Assembly (NCBI GenBank): GCA_026315105.1
Contig: CM048744.1
Span: 840,916,094-840,980,093, forward strand
Reading direction: 5' to 3'
DNA: 64,000 nt
Source: Locusta migratoria
Taxonomy: Eukaryota > Arthropoda > Insecta > Orthoptera > Acrididae
The translations under genes were made by a program, and so were the position numbers. A model generated the notes under the pieces. That model had not been told where the DNA came from, did not search any database, and was given only the letters and a program-made list of their open reading frames with translations. Below are positions 31,232 through 41,929 of this stretch, piece by piece (position 1 is the stretch's first letter; the number at the start of each line of letters is the position of its first letter).

Positions 31232-33235
31232 TTAATTGAATCTAGACAGGAATAAATCCCAACATTGCAATCTGAATGCTGCTTTTTCAGGAAGAGATAC
31301 CGATGGATGAAAAAGTGAGGCCAATGGCTTGTGGTCTGTGATAAGGTGGAACCTAGTGCCATATAGAAAGACGCAAAACTTTTTTAAAGCATAAACAATG
31401 GATAAAGCTTCCTTTTCAATCTGGGAATACTTTGCTTGTGAAGCATTGAGAGTCTTGGATACGTAAGAAATTGGTCGCTCTGTGCCGTCCAGAAATTTAT
31501 GAGAGAGTACAGCCCCAATGCCATGTTGTGACGCATCAGCTGCAAGTATTAAAGGCAGCCCTGGACTGAACGTTGCTAAGCAAGGTGATTTTTGCAAATG
31601 AGATTTGAGTGTTTGAAAAGCCTTTTCGCATGCGTCAGACCAAACAAAAGGCACATTCTTCTTCAAAAGACAATTTAAAGGATGTGATATTTCCACTACA
31701 GATGGTATAAACTTGTGATAATAGGCGATTTTACCTAGGAAGGCTTGTAAGTCCTCCACGGACGTAGGTCGAAGAAGAGACTCAATTGCAGCAATGTGAT
31801 CCTTTAAAGGACTGATACCCTCACATGAGAGATGAAAGCCCAAGTATGCAATGGAGGGTTGAAAAAATATGGACTTGTGAAAGTTACATTTTAGCCCCGC
31901 TTGTTGCAAAACAGTAAACACTTGTCTAAGGTTCCTGAGATGTTCATCTGTGGATGCCCCAGTGACCACAATATCATCTTGATAGTTAATGCATCCCAGT
32001 ACCGTCGCAAGAAGTTGTTCTAAAAATCTTTGAAAAATAGCTGGCACGCTGGAAACGCCAAATGGCAACCTTTGATACTGATAAAGACCAAAGGGCGTGT
32101 TGAGTACAAGAAATTGACGAGATCGCTCATCAAGAGGCAATTGATGGTATGCTTCAGACAAATCAATTTTTGAAAAATATTGTCTGCCCACTAATTTGGC
32201 AAAGAGTTCCTCTGGCCATGGCATGGGATACGTGTCAATGATACTTTGTGAATTTACGGCGTTTTTAAAGTCACCGCAAATGCAAAGGGATCCGTTTGGC
32301 TTGAGAACCACTACCAAAGGAGAAGCCCATTCATTCGAAGTGATAGGAAGAAGAACACCCGCAGTTGTAAGGCGATTGAGTTCTTGTTTAACAGAATCGC
32401 GAAATGCAACTGGAAGAGGACGCGCGCGAAAAAATCGCGGGCGAGAACCATCTTTAAGCAATGTGCGGGCTGTGAAAGCAACAGAACTACCTAAGCCTGT
32501 GGAGAAAAGATCAGAGAATTCGGCAGATAAAGCCTCTATTCTGTCAAATGGAACAATGTCTGAGACCATATTTATAGTGTCATCTACAGAAAATCCAAAA
32601 GCGCAAAATGCGTCATAGCCAAACAAGTCTGTCGTAGCTGCTTTGTCTACAACGAAAAGAGTGAGCATGCGTGTCACATGTTTATATGTGACTGGTACTT
32701 CAAATTGGCCTTTGAGAGCCAGTTGTCAATGGGTATAAGTGCGCAAGTTGCACGAAACAGGTGATAAGGGGGGCACCTCTAGCTTAACGTAAGTGTGAGA
32801 AGTAATAATAGTCGCAGCGGAACCGGTGTGAACTTGCATTTGAATATCCTTTCCTAGGACAGTAACAGAGACAAAAAGTTTATTGTTTGAGGAATAAGTG
32901 GAGTTGACAAACATGACTGAACCAGTGTCAGATTGCATATCATTAATTGCTTGAACTTGTTTGGAACGACTTATGGATGAGATGTGATCATGTTTTTTGC
33001 ACTTGTGGCATTGTGCCCACCTTTGAGGGCAGTCGTCACACAAGTGCTGCGTGAAATATTTCGCATTTCGGACAAGAGGGCAGAGCATTTGGTGAGGGTT
33101 TTCTCTGAAAAACCATCTTGCTTTTGTTTTGTTTCTGCTGAGAGGGGCAGTATATAGCAGCAACGTCGTCACTTGCTTCGCTGTGAGCGGCGGCAGCAAC
33201 AGCCCTATCTAATGCAACCTCTACGTCAGTCACCC
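31232..33235 (-). pseudogene. Protease, RT and RNase H of element B (one TGA, altered protease)
   Basis: One frame runs from the nucleocapsid end through protease and RT, broken only by a TGA at 32726-32728. Upstream parts: zinc knuckle CHKCKKHDHI, then protease QVHTGSAATIITSHTY, where the expected catalytic Asp of D-T-G is His. After the stop come 481 residues: RT with SPLVVVLKPNGSLCICGDFK (about 119-138), YFSKIDLSEAYHQLPLD (167-183), the YQDD box (232-235), and RNase H with DASQHGIGAVLSH. The RT-RNase H part is intact over 1.4 kb; the protease change and the stop would block normal maturation. Confidence 0.85.
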
Positions 33236-33921
33236 CACGAATCCAGCTGAGCACCCACGGCGCGAGTAATTTCAAATGATTCTGTGATTGACAACACCTC
33301 TGCCAGGGTAGAGTCATTTAATTGAAGTGCTTTTTGTTGAACCTCTTTGTCAGGGACCAAGCGGAGAATAGCATCACGTACCATTTGATTGGCGTACGAC
33401 TCCTGATGGATTTTCGTCACAAAATTACACTTTCTGCTGAGCCCTTGCAGCTGTGTGGCCCAAGTTTGGTATGACTGATTTGAAAGTTTTTTGCACTGGT
33501 AGAAAGATACCCTAGAGGCAACAATGTGCGTTTGTTTCTTATAAAAAGAATTTAGAAGTGTACATATTTCGTCGAATAACAACAATGCCGGTTCATGAAG
33601 TGGGACCAGTTGTGAAAGCAACTGATAAAGACGGGGCGAAAGCCAAGAGAGAAAAAAGAGTCTTACAAGGTTGGTGTCAACAATGCCGAATGCTGCGAAA
33701 TGTTGACGTAGTCGTTTCTCGTAGTCAGCCCAGTCTTCTACGGCATTGTCATATGGCTGGAAACTCGGAATTGAAAGCTGTTGCCTCCTATCAAACTGTG
33801 GTGCATTCAAGATCACTTTGATGGTGTTTGCAAAGAGCTCTGGAAGTTGCAGGACATGATCGGTGAGTACTTTTTGCTGTTGCAGAAATGCCTGTAGAAG
33901 TTCTTCGACGGTGGCAGGCAT
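33226..33921 (-). pseudogene. Gag of element B
   Basis: The likely start is the ATG at 33921 (MPATVEELLQAFLQQQ); the frame is open further up only because no stop happens to occur. It includes FDRRQQLSIPSFQPYDNAVE, WADYEKRLRQHFAAFGI and NQMVRDAILRLVPDKEVQQKA, typical of Ty3 capsid. It stops at AQLDSWGD. The nucleocapsid continues in two other frames (EVALDRAVAAAAHSEASDD, then CDDCPQRWAQCHKCKK), so there are at least two indels before pol. Confidence 0.8.
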
Positions 33922-33963
33922 GATTGAACACTTTGTTTTGATATGTCCCCTTCTCGTCGCCAA

Positions 33964-34249
33964 TTTTATAAACACTCGTAGAAAATGCTTAAAGAATCTT
34001 GTATTTCATAATTGAACAATTACACGGTAAGGTACACACACGTGACATAAGTCACCGATAAGAAAAGATACCTTTCGTATATTGCATTTGAAGCGCTGAG
34101 GCGCACCTTACAAAAAGCAAACAAACTCTGAGCAGCCGGTGTGCTGCCATGCACTGCCGCAGCACCACAGCAGGTGGCACTGGCGAGATCACCCGATCTC
34201 TGACAGCACTGACTGTCATAGCGGACAATACAAATTTATTATTTACTAG
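33964..34249 (-). repeat. 5' LTR of element B
   Basis: 286 bp, paired with 29401-29677. On the minus strand it ends TTTTCTACGAGTGTTTATAAAA, directly before the primer-binding-like sequence. Confidence 0.85.
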
Positions 34250-34253
34250 TCTC

Positions 34254-35432
34254 ATTGCTGGCTAGTTCTTATGATGCATTTGACAGCTGTGCTGAATCAT
34301 GTTTTCATACTGATGTGGAGAGTAGGCTCTGGAATCTTTTCCTCTGGGTTATCTTCCTATTGTGCAAACAACAGGTGTGAATCTGACTCATACTGCTTTG
34401 TTAAAATACATCTACATGGTTTGGCCACATGTTCTTAAGCAGATTAAAAATGTGTTTGTTCACTGTTACTTTGCTCTTCATCACAATTTGTTGATCCATT
34501 GGGGCATTTTGTTTCTATACACTGACAATGATCACTCAAGTGGATGATGCCAAAAAAGTTACAGCAGCAAATTCTCTGTTTACTACTGGAGGTCATAACA
34601 TCAAGTTGTTTTGATGCAACAACTTTTGGATGGCCCAAGGGTACTTACTCCATGCTGTAATGAGTCAGGTGGTGCAATTACAGTAACAACAAGTACACAT
34701 AGACTTTGCTGGTCTGTTTTCGAACACTCACTGGTCGCTTGTGATTGTTGCTTACAACAAGGTCTGTTTTGTAGTGCCTATGAGCTCAACCACTACAGCT
34801 TGTACTGTCAAGACTCTTACATCTATTTTCTGCATTGTTAGTTACCTGAAGTTCTCGAATGAGATAATAGCCTTCAACTGACTTCTTGCGAGTTTGAACA
34901 ATATTGTGTAATCAGTGCCACCAAATATCTTACCGGTTACCCATTTCATCCACAGTCAAACAGTGAAGTTTCAGATCCAGAGACAGAGCCTCTGACTCCT
35001 TGCCATTGCCATTGCAGCTTCCCACACCCTCAGTGTGGGGTGCTGCTCCCACATAACTGGACAGTGCGCCACTGTCAGCACTGCCTTTGTTCTCACCTGT
35101 GTTGCGGCCACAGCCGATGCTGTCGCAAGAGGTCGCTCCCTCTGCTGCCACTTCCAACTGTGTCTTTGATCAGCTTAACATGGTGGTGTGCCATCCCTTC
35201 AGAGACTGGTGTTGTGCACTTCGATGTGACCTATTACCCTCTGGCTGGATTTCTGACATTTTCCATTACTGGACTCAGGACAAATATCGGGGTGCGGGCA
35301 GATGCTTGTCACTAGCCTCTGCCTCAGCACCCACCTCCTCTACACCAGAAGCAGTGTCCACCCACCACTCCTCTCCATCCACCATAATTCTCAGCAGCCC
35401 TACATGACAGGTGGAGGTTTGAGGGGGATGAG
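34254..35432 (+). pseudogene. Integrase and 3' coding remnant of element A
   Basis: The plus frames resume with SYDAFDSC-type sequence, then an integrase region DFAGLFSNTHWSLVIVAYNK, VPMSSTTTACTVKTLTS and a decayed THFIHSQ block. The stretch after it is rich in C, P and H codons and has no clear domain. Stops are frequent. Confidence 0.6.
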
Positions 35433-35823
35433 TGTAATATCCTGCATTTGTACAAGAGATGAAGGAAAAGTGCACCACTGCACATTGGTCATCCTGATAC
35501 TGCTGAATGCTGCCTCCCACCAATGAAGACATGCCAGAAGTGTGACACGCTCAGTTTTCAAGCACTGTCTAGTGAGAGACTGACACCTGAGACTGCACTG
35601 TGGACAGTTCACACTCAGCCTTCAACAGCACCATGTTATATACCTAATGAATAGCATATACTGTTTGCTGTATTTACCCATTAAGTATAAGTATCAAGTG
35701 TCACTAATCACTGTAGTGGTTCAGAACCCAGCCTGTCTTGGGAAGCTGTCTTGTAGATGTGTGGACCTTGCCACAACCTCAGCCACCTCCAGTTCTCCTT
35801 TTCATTTGTTACAGGATACTACA
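35433..35823 (+). repeat. Right LTR of element A
   Basis: Starts TGTAATATCCTGCAT and ends TTACAGGATACTACA, matching 26768-27189 block by block with many substitutions. Confidence 0.7.
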
Positions 35824-35954
35824 GAATCTATTATCAGTTCATCTACTATCCTCTAGGTTGCATCTGCTGTATCAGATCAAATTCAACATTATCTTTCGAA
35901 GTGTTATTTATTTATTTTCACCCGGCAGTGTACTAAATCCCTGTGTACTAAACC

Positions 35955-36290
35955 AAGTGCACACACACCCACACACATACACACGCATGTGTATGTGTGT
36001 GGGTGTGTGTGCACTTGTTTACCTTTCCTTTTTCCCCCTTAAGGTAAGTCCTTCCACTCCCAGTATTGAATGACTCCTCTTCCATTCATTTAAAACCTGC
36101 ATCCTTCCCTTTTTCCCCTCCTTCCCTCCTCTTTTCCTGAAGAAGTGGCCAACGGTTGCGAAAGCTTGAATGTTGTGTTTTTGTGTTTTTTGTGACTAAG
36201 AGCGCCTGTGCTTTAGGTAAGTTATTTGATTTCTACTTTTTATACATATTCATCCCACTTGAAAAACTTCCTTCTATAATATTCTTAATT
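35955..36290 (+). repeat. PLE 3' end with a short GT/AC palindrome
   Basis: A near-perfect palindrome at about 35957-36012 (GTGCACACACACCCACACAC against its inverse) leads into a polypyrimidine tract, a CTGAAGA...GAAA hairpin (36137-36162) and the CCTGTGCTTTAGGTAAGTT edge. Confidence 0.7.
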
Positions 36291-36496
36291 AATTATTTTA
36301 TTATTATTATTATTAAGTTGGGATGCAGAGGATATGTTAATGTAATTTCCTTTTACTGAGAATGGAGATTTGTATCATGAAGAACATAAATAAATAAAAA
36401 TGAGAAAGATTTTATTTATCTTTCTTATCTGTAAAACTGATATAGGCAGACCAAAGATCAGCTCAATATGTAATTAGAATGAAATTGTTTACTTAC

Positions 36497-36641
36497 TCAA
36501 TCATTGAATAGCCCATAAGTCTTGCAGCATGTGAGAAAAATGCAAGGATAATAATATTCACATTGCCCAGTTTCTTAATTATATCACCTGCTCCATAAAG
36601 AAATGGCACACTGCTTATAGTTCCAATGGATACAGTGAAAC
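36497..36641 (-). CDS. MFSD6: MFSD6-like exon 4 of those visible
   Basis: This 145-bp exon lies between CTTTCTGTAG and ATTGA|GTAAGT. It joins the previous exon through a split glycine codon. It encodes two hydrophobic stretches (FTVSIGTISSVPFLYG and VNIIILAFFSHAARLMGYS) around a short charged loop with DIIKKLG. The two-base exit phase is completed by the next exon to give glutamate. Confidence 0.87.
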
Positions 36642-36659
36642 CTACAGAAAGACAGAAAA

Positions 36660-36807
36660 ATGTTAATAAGATATGCAAAATGCAATGATTTAGTATTTAG
36701 TGCCTTCAGCCTCCCCTACTGCCCTACTCCAAATACTACTATTTAGCAGCAATCAGGATGCAGTGATTAAAGATAATGGTCATGTGTGCAAGAGTTGTGC
36801 CTTTTTC

Positions 36808-36858
<51 letters not shown>

Positions 36859-37070
36859 ATGCGTGTGCGCACGCTCTCTTTTCCCAATGAAGGATGTGGC
36901 CAAGAACTGTAAGTTGTGTGAGTGATTGTCTTTTCTATGTACCAGTCTGTGGTTCAATGATCATCTCTATGGTGATTTGCAACCTATCCTAATTATTATT
37001 AATATTGCAACTTGGACATTCCATTATTATATGTTGACTTGAAAAAAAAAAAAAAAAATAAAAATAAAAA

Positions 37071-37100
<30 letters not shown>
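36660..37100. repeat. Intron with (GT)n and A-rich tracts and a PLE scrap
   Basis: (GT)n runs at 36813-36856, followed by a decayed AATGAAGGATGTGGCCAAGAA hairpin motif and a PLE-like edge. An A-rich tract follows at 37040-37102. Confidence 0.6.
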
Positions 37101-37107
<7 letters not shown>

Positions 37108-37164
37108 TGTTAAAATTGTTTCTAGAAAATGTGTGCAAGTGCATTTACCTTAACTGATTTAGGA

Positions 37165-37270
37165 AAGTCACAGAAAATCTCAATCTAGATGGTTGGACAG
37201 GGATTTGAACTATTACTCTCCTGAATTTGAGTCCAATGTGCTGACCAATCATCTATAAGACTGCAGTTAT
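37165..37270 (-). repeat. Degenerate tRNA-derived SINE
   Basis: The minus strand has GGTCAGCACATTGGACTCAAAT and a B-box-like GTTCAAATCC. The rest is too worn to classify. Confidence 0.45.
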
Positions 37271-37496
37271 AGCACTGCTTTTGTCATTGAGTTTGCAATA
37301 TCAATATCGGTTTAGGAGTTACAAATAAGGGACAGATGTGCCTAATGTACAAAACAGATTACAGATTCTTACCACTGATTAGAGACAGTCTTAAATCTGA
37401 GAAATATTCGTATTAATGGGCTAATATGCAAAACAGCAGAGATATATGCTGAGATAAGTCTTTCAGTACATATTGTTCCTGTTTCTAGCCCTTGGT

Positions 37497-38045
37497 ACTT
37501 CACATCTACATGGGATACTCTGCAAATCACATTGAAGTGCCTGGCAGAGGGTTTATCGAACCACCGTTATAATATTTATCTCCCATTCCATTCTTGAATA
37601 GCACACAGGATGAAAGAATGCCTGAATCTCTCTGTTCGAGCTCTGATTTCTCGTATTTTATTCTGATGATCATTTCTACCTATGTAAATGGGAGTCAACA
37701 ATATATTTTTGCATTCAGAGGAGAATGTTGGCGATTGAAGTTTCTTAAGTAGCCTATGCCACAGTGATAAGCGTCATTGTAATGATTCCCATCCCAGATC
37801 CTGTATCATTTCCATAACGCTGTCTCCCATGTATCGTGATAATATGAAACGAGCTGCCCTTCATTGTACTCTTTCGATGTCATCCATCAAACCCGCCTGA
37901 TAAGGATCCCACACTGGGCAGCAATACCCCAAAAATGGACAGACAAGCGTACTGTATGCAGTTTCTTTAATAGTTGTGTTTCATCTTTTAAGGGTTCTGC
38001 CAATAAAATGCAGTCTCTGGTTCACCTTTCCAGTTTAAGTCTGCA
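37497..38045 (-). repeat. CR1-like LINE 3' end
   Basis: The left edge CACATCTACATGGGATACTC is the inverse of the CR1 3' terminus seen at 55150-55194. The segment continues with the inverted counterparts of its 3' coding part (ACACTGGGCAGCAATACCCC). Coding frames are broken. Confidence 0.75.
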
Positions 38046-38054
38046 GTAATAGTA

Positions 38055-38650
38055 AAGCTTCTGTCCACACACCAGCATGGCTTTAGAGAGAAATTTTGTG
38101 TGAAACTCAGCTTGTCCTTTTCTCACACAATTTGTTGAGAGGCATGGATGAGGAGCAACAGACTGCATATTTCTTGATTTCCAAAAGGCATTTGACACGG
38201 CACCATACTGCAGACTGCTAATGAAGGTATGAACATATGGGATAGATTCTTAGATATGTGAGTGGCTCAAACACTTCCTAAGTAATAGGACCCAGTACAT
38301 TGCCTTAAACAGCAAGACAAGGGTATCCTCAGGAATGCTCCAAGGAAGTGTGATAGGACTTTTATTATTTTCTGTCTTCACGAATGATATGACTGACAGA
38401 GTGAGTACCAGTCTGCAACTGTTTGCTGATGATGCTGTGATGTATGGGAAGGTGTCATCATTGAATGGCTGTAGTAAATTGCAAGATGACTTAAACAAAA
38501 TTTCTAGTTTGTGTGAGGCATGGCAGCTATTTATAAATGAATCAGTTACTTTGAAAAGGCCATGTATCCACCAAAGTAATTATTTTAGGAGAAAGAAAAA
38601 ACTGTTTGTATTGCAATACCGAAGTGTAAAATGCGCATTTCTTTGAGTAC
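38055..38650 (+). pseudogene. CR1-like LINE RT fragment
   Basis: Plus frames read SVIGLLLFSVFTNDMTDRVS, LQLFADDAVMYGKVSS and LQDDLNKISSLCEAWQLFIN, the catalytic core of the RT. It abuts the inverted CR1 3' end at 38045, so two copies meet head-on or one has been rearranged. Confidence 0.75.
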
Positions 38651-38859
38651 TTCCAGATTTGTTACTGAAAAGGAAATGTGGTGGGAATGGAGATATGACC
38701 TTTTTGAAATGACTGATTGAAATGTAGAAAAATGTAAGGTGCTGCAGATGCCAAAATGTTTTAATACAGTCATGTTAATGAAATGTCTAGGCATAACATT
38801 GAAAAGTGACTTGAAATTGAACAATCATGTCAGACCCATCATCACGTCATGGCCTAGGT

Positions 38860-39040
38860 CATGAATAACCTCCCCTTTATGTTCCCTGTTCTCTTTTTCT
38901 TCCCTCCTCTGCTACCTGATGAAGGAACCCAGTTCCAAAAGCTTGTCCTATTTCCATCCTTTTTCATTATATGTGTGACTGTCAGTGGTACAGAATTAAG
39001 GTAAGTACTGGCCAGCCAATCTATCTCTCTCTAAGAATAC
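38860..39040 (+). repeat. PLE 3' end fragment
   Basis: Contains CCTGATGAAGGAACCCAGTTCC followed by AAAAGCTT, a variant of the PLE hairpin with a fully paired stem (GGAAC/GTTCC). Confidence 0.6.
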
Positions 39041-39371
39041 TTTATCACCTCTGTGGAGAATTTTCGTCGGTAATCAAAAGTCTGTAAGGACAGTGATGGT
39101 GGAATTCAGGTTCATGTTCTAGTCCAATAACAATGTTCACTTGTACGTGGTGGAGTTATTTCAATGGCTAATTGCTGCTGCTATTAAAACTATTTTTTAA
39201 CATTAGGAATATGGTTAAGTATAATTAACAATGCCTTTTCTTTTGGACAGGCATGTTCACATGAACAGAGCATATACATTTAAACAGAACAGTAATTAAT
39301 AACAATACAATAGCAACAAAAGTATTATAATATTAAGAGCAGTAGTGATTATGATGATGGAAACAACTTAC

Positions 39372-39626
39372 CAAGAAGATAGTTTGATGCACCAAGTTCC
39401 TTGAGGTACAGGAAAAGAAATGACTCAATGAATCCCCAAAAATTTCCAAGGAAAAAAAGGAAAAATATGAATATTATAACATGTGGTAATCGCACAATAT
39501 GCATTAAATCCCGCATGATGTTGTCTGCCGGCAGCTGCACACCGAGGGGCAACAGAGCAATGGCCACTGCAGATATGCCCAGCAATATATCATACGTGTA
39601 GAATGCAGCGGAGTAGTCTGTGTAAC
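39372..39626 (-). CDS. MFSD6: MFSD6-like exon 3 of those visible
   Basis: This 255-bp exon starts after TTGTGTTGCACAG and ends CTTG|GTAAGT. The joint with the previous exon makes a serine codon. It encodes YTDYSAAFYTYD, a helix (ILLGISAVAIALLPLG), a loop, and a very hydrophobic helix (VIIFIFFLFFLGNFWGF) followed by ESFLFLYLKELGAS. These are MFS-type membrane segments. Confidence 0.87.
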
Positions 39627-39989
39627 CTGTGCAACACAAAAGAACATAAGCTCCAGTGCATGCTGCTAGATACTTTTTTTAGCAATACAATTAGTTTTAG
39701 TCACATTTCATTTTTTTGCTTCACTAGGCCAATGAATGAAATGTAAAAGATAAAAAAATTAAATTTAAACAAAGTATATCTCAGCATATTTAATAAAGAC
39801 CAAAACAAAATAAGTTTAAGAAATCTGTGTCTATACTACTATGAAACAATGGAAATTCCAGGAAGGATTCAACAATATTTTTGTGAAGGATAGGTTGCTT
39901 ACTCACCACAGAGATGTCCGATGAGTTACGGAAAGGCACAAATAACATGTACAAGTAAACTTTGTAGCTTTTGGCCATTAAGGCCTTTG

Positions 39990-40780
39990 TTGGTCAGAGA
40001 GAAACACACACACATACACACACTCACACAGGTATGACCACCATCTCCAGCTGATGTGGCCAGTAAGCAAGACTCGGCATGGCTGAGCCGAGAGCAACCA
40101 GTGGTGGGGGTGAGGAAGTGGCATGGAGAGGGAAGCAGGAGGGAAGGGGGGAGCTGCACGGAATGGGTTGGGGGAACACACCAGTGTAGTCTGACAGATA
40201 GGGCGGAAAAATTGGAAGGGACTGAAACGTGTGGTGGGGTTGGAAACGTCTGTAAGGATAGAGTGTGGGCAGGGAAGGGGAGAGAAGGGTGATGGAGGCA
40301 GGAACTAGTGAAGATTTAGGCCTTGGGGATTGCAGGAGCATAGGATATATTGTAGGGAGGGTTACCAACTGTGCAATTCAGTTTTCTGAATATATCCTAT
40401 GCTCCCACAATCCCCCAGACTTAAACCTTTGCTATTTTCTGCCTCCACCACTCTTCTCTTCCCTTCCCTGCCCACACTCTATCTTTACATACATTTTCCA
40501 TCCCACAACACATTTCAGTCCCTTCCCTTTCTTCCACACTGTCCATCAAACAACACTGGCACATTCCCCACCCATTCTGTGCAATTGTCCCCTCTCCTCC
40601 TGCTTCCCTCTTCGTGCCACTTACTCACCCACACCACTGGTTGCTCTTGCCTCAGCCATGCCAAGTTTGTGTACTGGCCACAGCAGCCAGAGATGGTGGT
40701 CATATCTGTGTGAGTGTGTGTGTGTGTTTCTCTCTCACCGATGAAGGCCTTAATGGTCAAAAGCTTTCAAGTTGTTGTCT
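39990..40780. repeat. Head-to-head PLE 3' UTR pair
   Basis: The minus arm (39990-40370) and plus arm (40385-40780) are mutually inverted, with the axis near 40375 (AATATATCC on both sides). Hairpin-like words GATGAAGGCCTTAATGGTCA at 40740 and its inverse near 39975 mark the outer ends. The family is the same as 8880-9102 and 13153-13500. Confidence 0.7.
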
Positions 40781-40829
40781 GTTATTTGTGCCTTTCTGCT
40801 TCAAACTCATTCTTAATCAAATCCAAATA

Positions 40830-41180
40830 CTTTCTCCTTAATCTACCTCAACTCCTATTATCCTTTGCCACTGAACCCATGAGTCTCTTAGGTAAACTTG
40901 CTTCTCCCATGTGTGTGACTTGACTCCACAATCTCAGCCTGCTTGTTCTAACTGTTTCATCTATGGTGTTGATTTCCAGTTTCTCTTTGATTTCTTCATT
41001 ACAGATACCCTCCTGCCATTGTTCCCATCTATTAGTACCTGCAATCATCCTTCCTACTTTCATGTCTGCAAACTCAACCTTATTAATAAGGTACCCTGTA
41101 TCCACCCAGCTTTCACTCACATGCAACAAAGTTGGTCACAAGTGTGAACTGTGCAATGCTAACTTAGTCTTAGTTCTGAC
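40830..41180 (-). pseudogene. Non-LTR retrotransposon C-terminal fragment
   Basis: The minus frame reads MKVGRMIAGTNRWEQWQEGI, EINTIDETVRTSRLRLWSQV and THMGEASLPKRLM. This resembles the tail of RTE/L1-type LINE proteins (the R-L-R-W-x-x-H-V pattern). It differs from the RTE copies at 43-51 kb. Confidence 0.5.
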
Positions 41181-41669
41181 TTCCTTCTTGCAGAAGAGAG
41201 TAAATTTTAGCTGAGTGCTTAGTGCATTAGTTTTGCTACACCTCGATTTCAATTCTTTCACTATGTTGCCAAGTTCTGATATAAAGTTAAAAAAAAAGTA
41301 AAAAAAATTGGGAATAGCTGGAATTGAATTCAGACTGCAAAATTATTAACCTGTACTCTTACTCACTATAACACACCAACAGCGAATCTATAGTTACTCA
41401 AATTCACTGGTACAGTAATTAAAAAATTGTGAACTTTTTCTTTTCCTATGGGCGATTCAAATAAGATATTTTAGGAACTTGAAAGGCTTATCTAATGTAC
41501 CTGCACTGACCACAGTCTGAGCCAAATGGCGAGACCATGTCATGACATCCCCTTGTAAGCTACTGCCAGACAAATCTAATCAGGTCTCATGAAACAGTTG
41601 ACAGCAGACTTGCAAACAAAACTCAGTAGAGTAGCAGACATAATACAGAAGAAATATAGACATACGTAC

Positions 41670-41923
41670 TCAGATATTGGCTGTTCTGATCTATAAAGAG
41701 ACCAACAAGAGGTGCAAAAAAGGCCATTCCAAGAGTAGAAAAGAGCCGCTCTCTACCAAAATGTCCACCATATTTCCGAATCATTGTAAGTGCAATGGGA
41801 TCGAGCATAGTGACCCCTGCAGTGAGTGCTGTAGTTCCTAAAAATCGCAGGAAGAAGTATATCCAAAAGATCCGATCATCACTTTCCTTATAGTCTGGTG
41901 GGCATACCTCTGGTCCACCTTCC
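41670..41923 (-). CDS. MFSD6: MFSD6-like exon 2 of those visible
   Basis: This 254-bp exon begins after TTTTTTATAG and ends at CTGA|GTACGT. With the previous exon it rebuilds a lysine codon (AA+G). It encodes an acidic loop with CPPDYKESDD, a hydrophobic helix around IFWIYFFLRFLG, the stretch RKYGGHFGRERLFSTLG, and another helix (FFAPLVGLFID). The charged loop between helices is typical of MFS transporters. A 17-kb intron packed with retroelements separates it from the upstream exon. Confidence 0.85.
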
Positions 41924-41929
41924 CTATAA

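Larger units (their letters stand above)
29401..34249 (-). mobile_element. Ty3/Gypsy element B (minus), complete with both LTRs
   Basis: LTRs at 29401-29677 and 33964-34249 bracket gag, protease, RT, RNase H and integrase on the minus strand. A primer-binding-like TTGGCGACGAGAAGGGG follows the 5' LTR, and a polypurine tract AAAAAAGGGGACATA precedes the 3' LTR. Four bases, TCTC, border both ends (29397-29400 and 34250-34253) as a possible target duplication. The LTRs differ at about 15 positions plus a 10-base indel. It cuts element A in two, so it is younger. Confidence 0.85.
26768..35823 (+). mobile_element. Ty3/Gypsy element A (plus), decayed, with nested insertions
   Basis: Related LTR sequences lie at 26768-27189 and 35433-35823. 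Between them are a gag start, RT, RNase H start and integrase remnants in plus order, interrupted by an AT-rich insert, two SINEs and a complete minus-strand Ty3/Gypsy element. Stops and indels are frequent. It sits in the 10.3-kb intron between host exons 36497 and 26177. Confidence 0.75.

Noticed and set aside
32196..32618. Plus-strand open frame of 140 codons
   Set aside because: Antisense to the intact RT frame of Ty3 element B; no motif of its own.
36739..36957. Histidine/threonine repeat peptide (HTHTHT...)
   Set aside because: Translation of the (GT)n microsatellite on the opposite strand.
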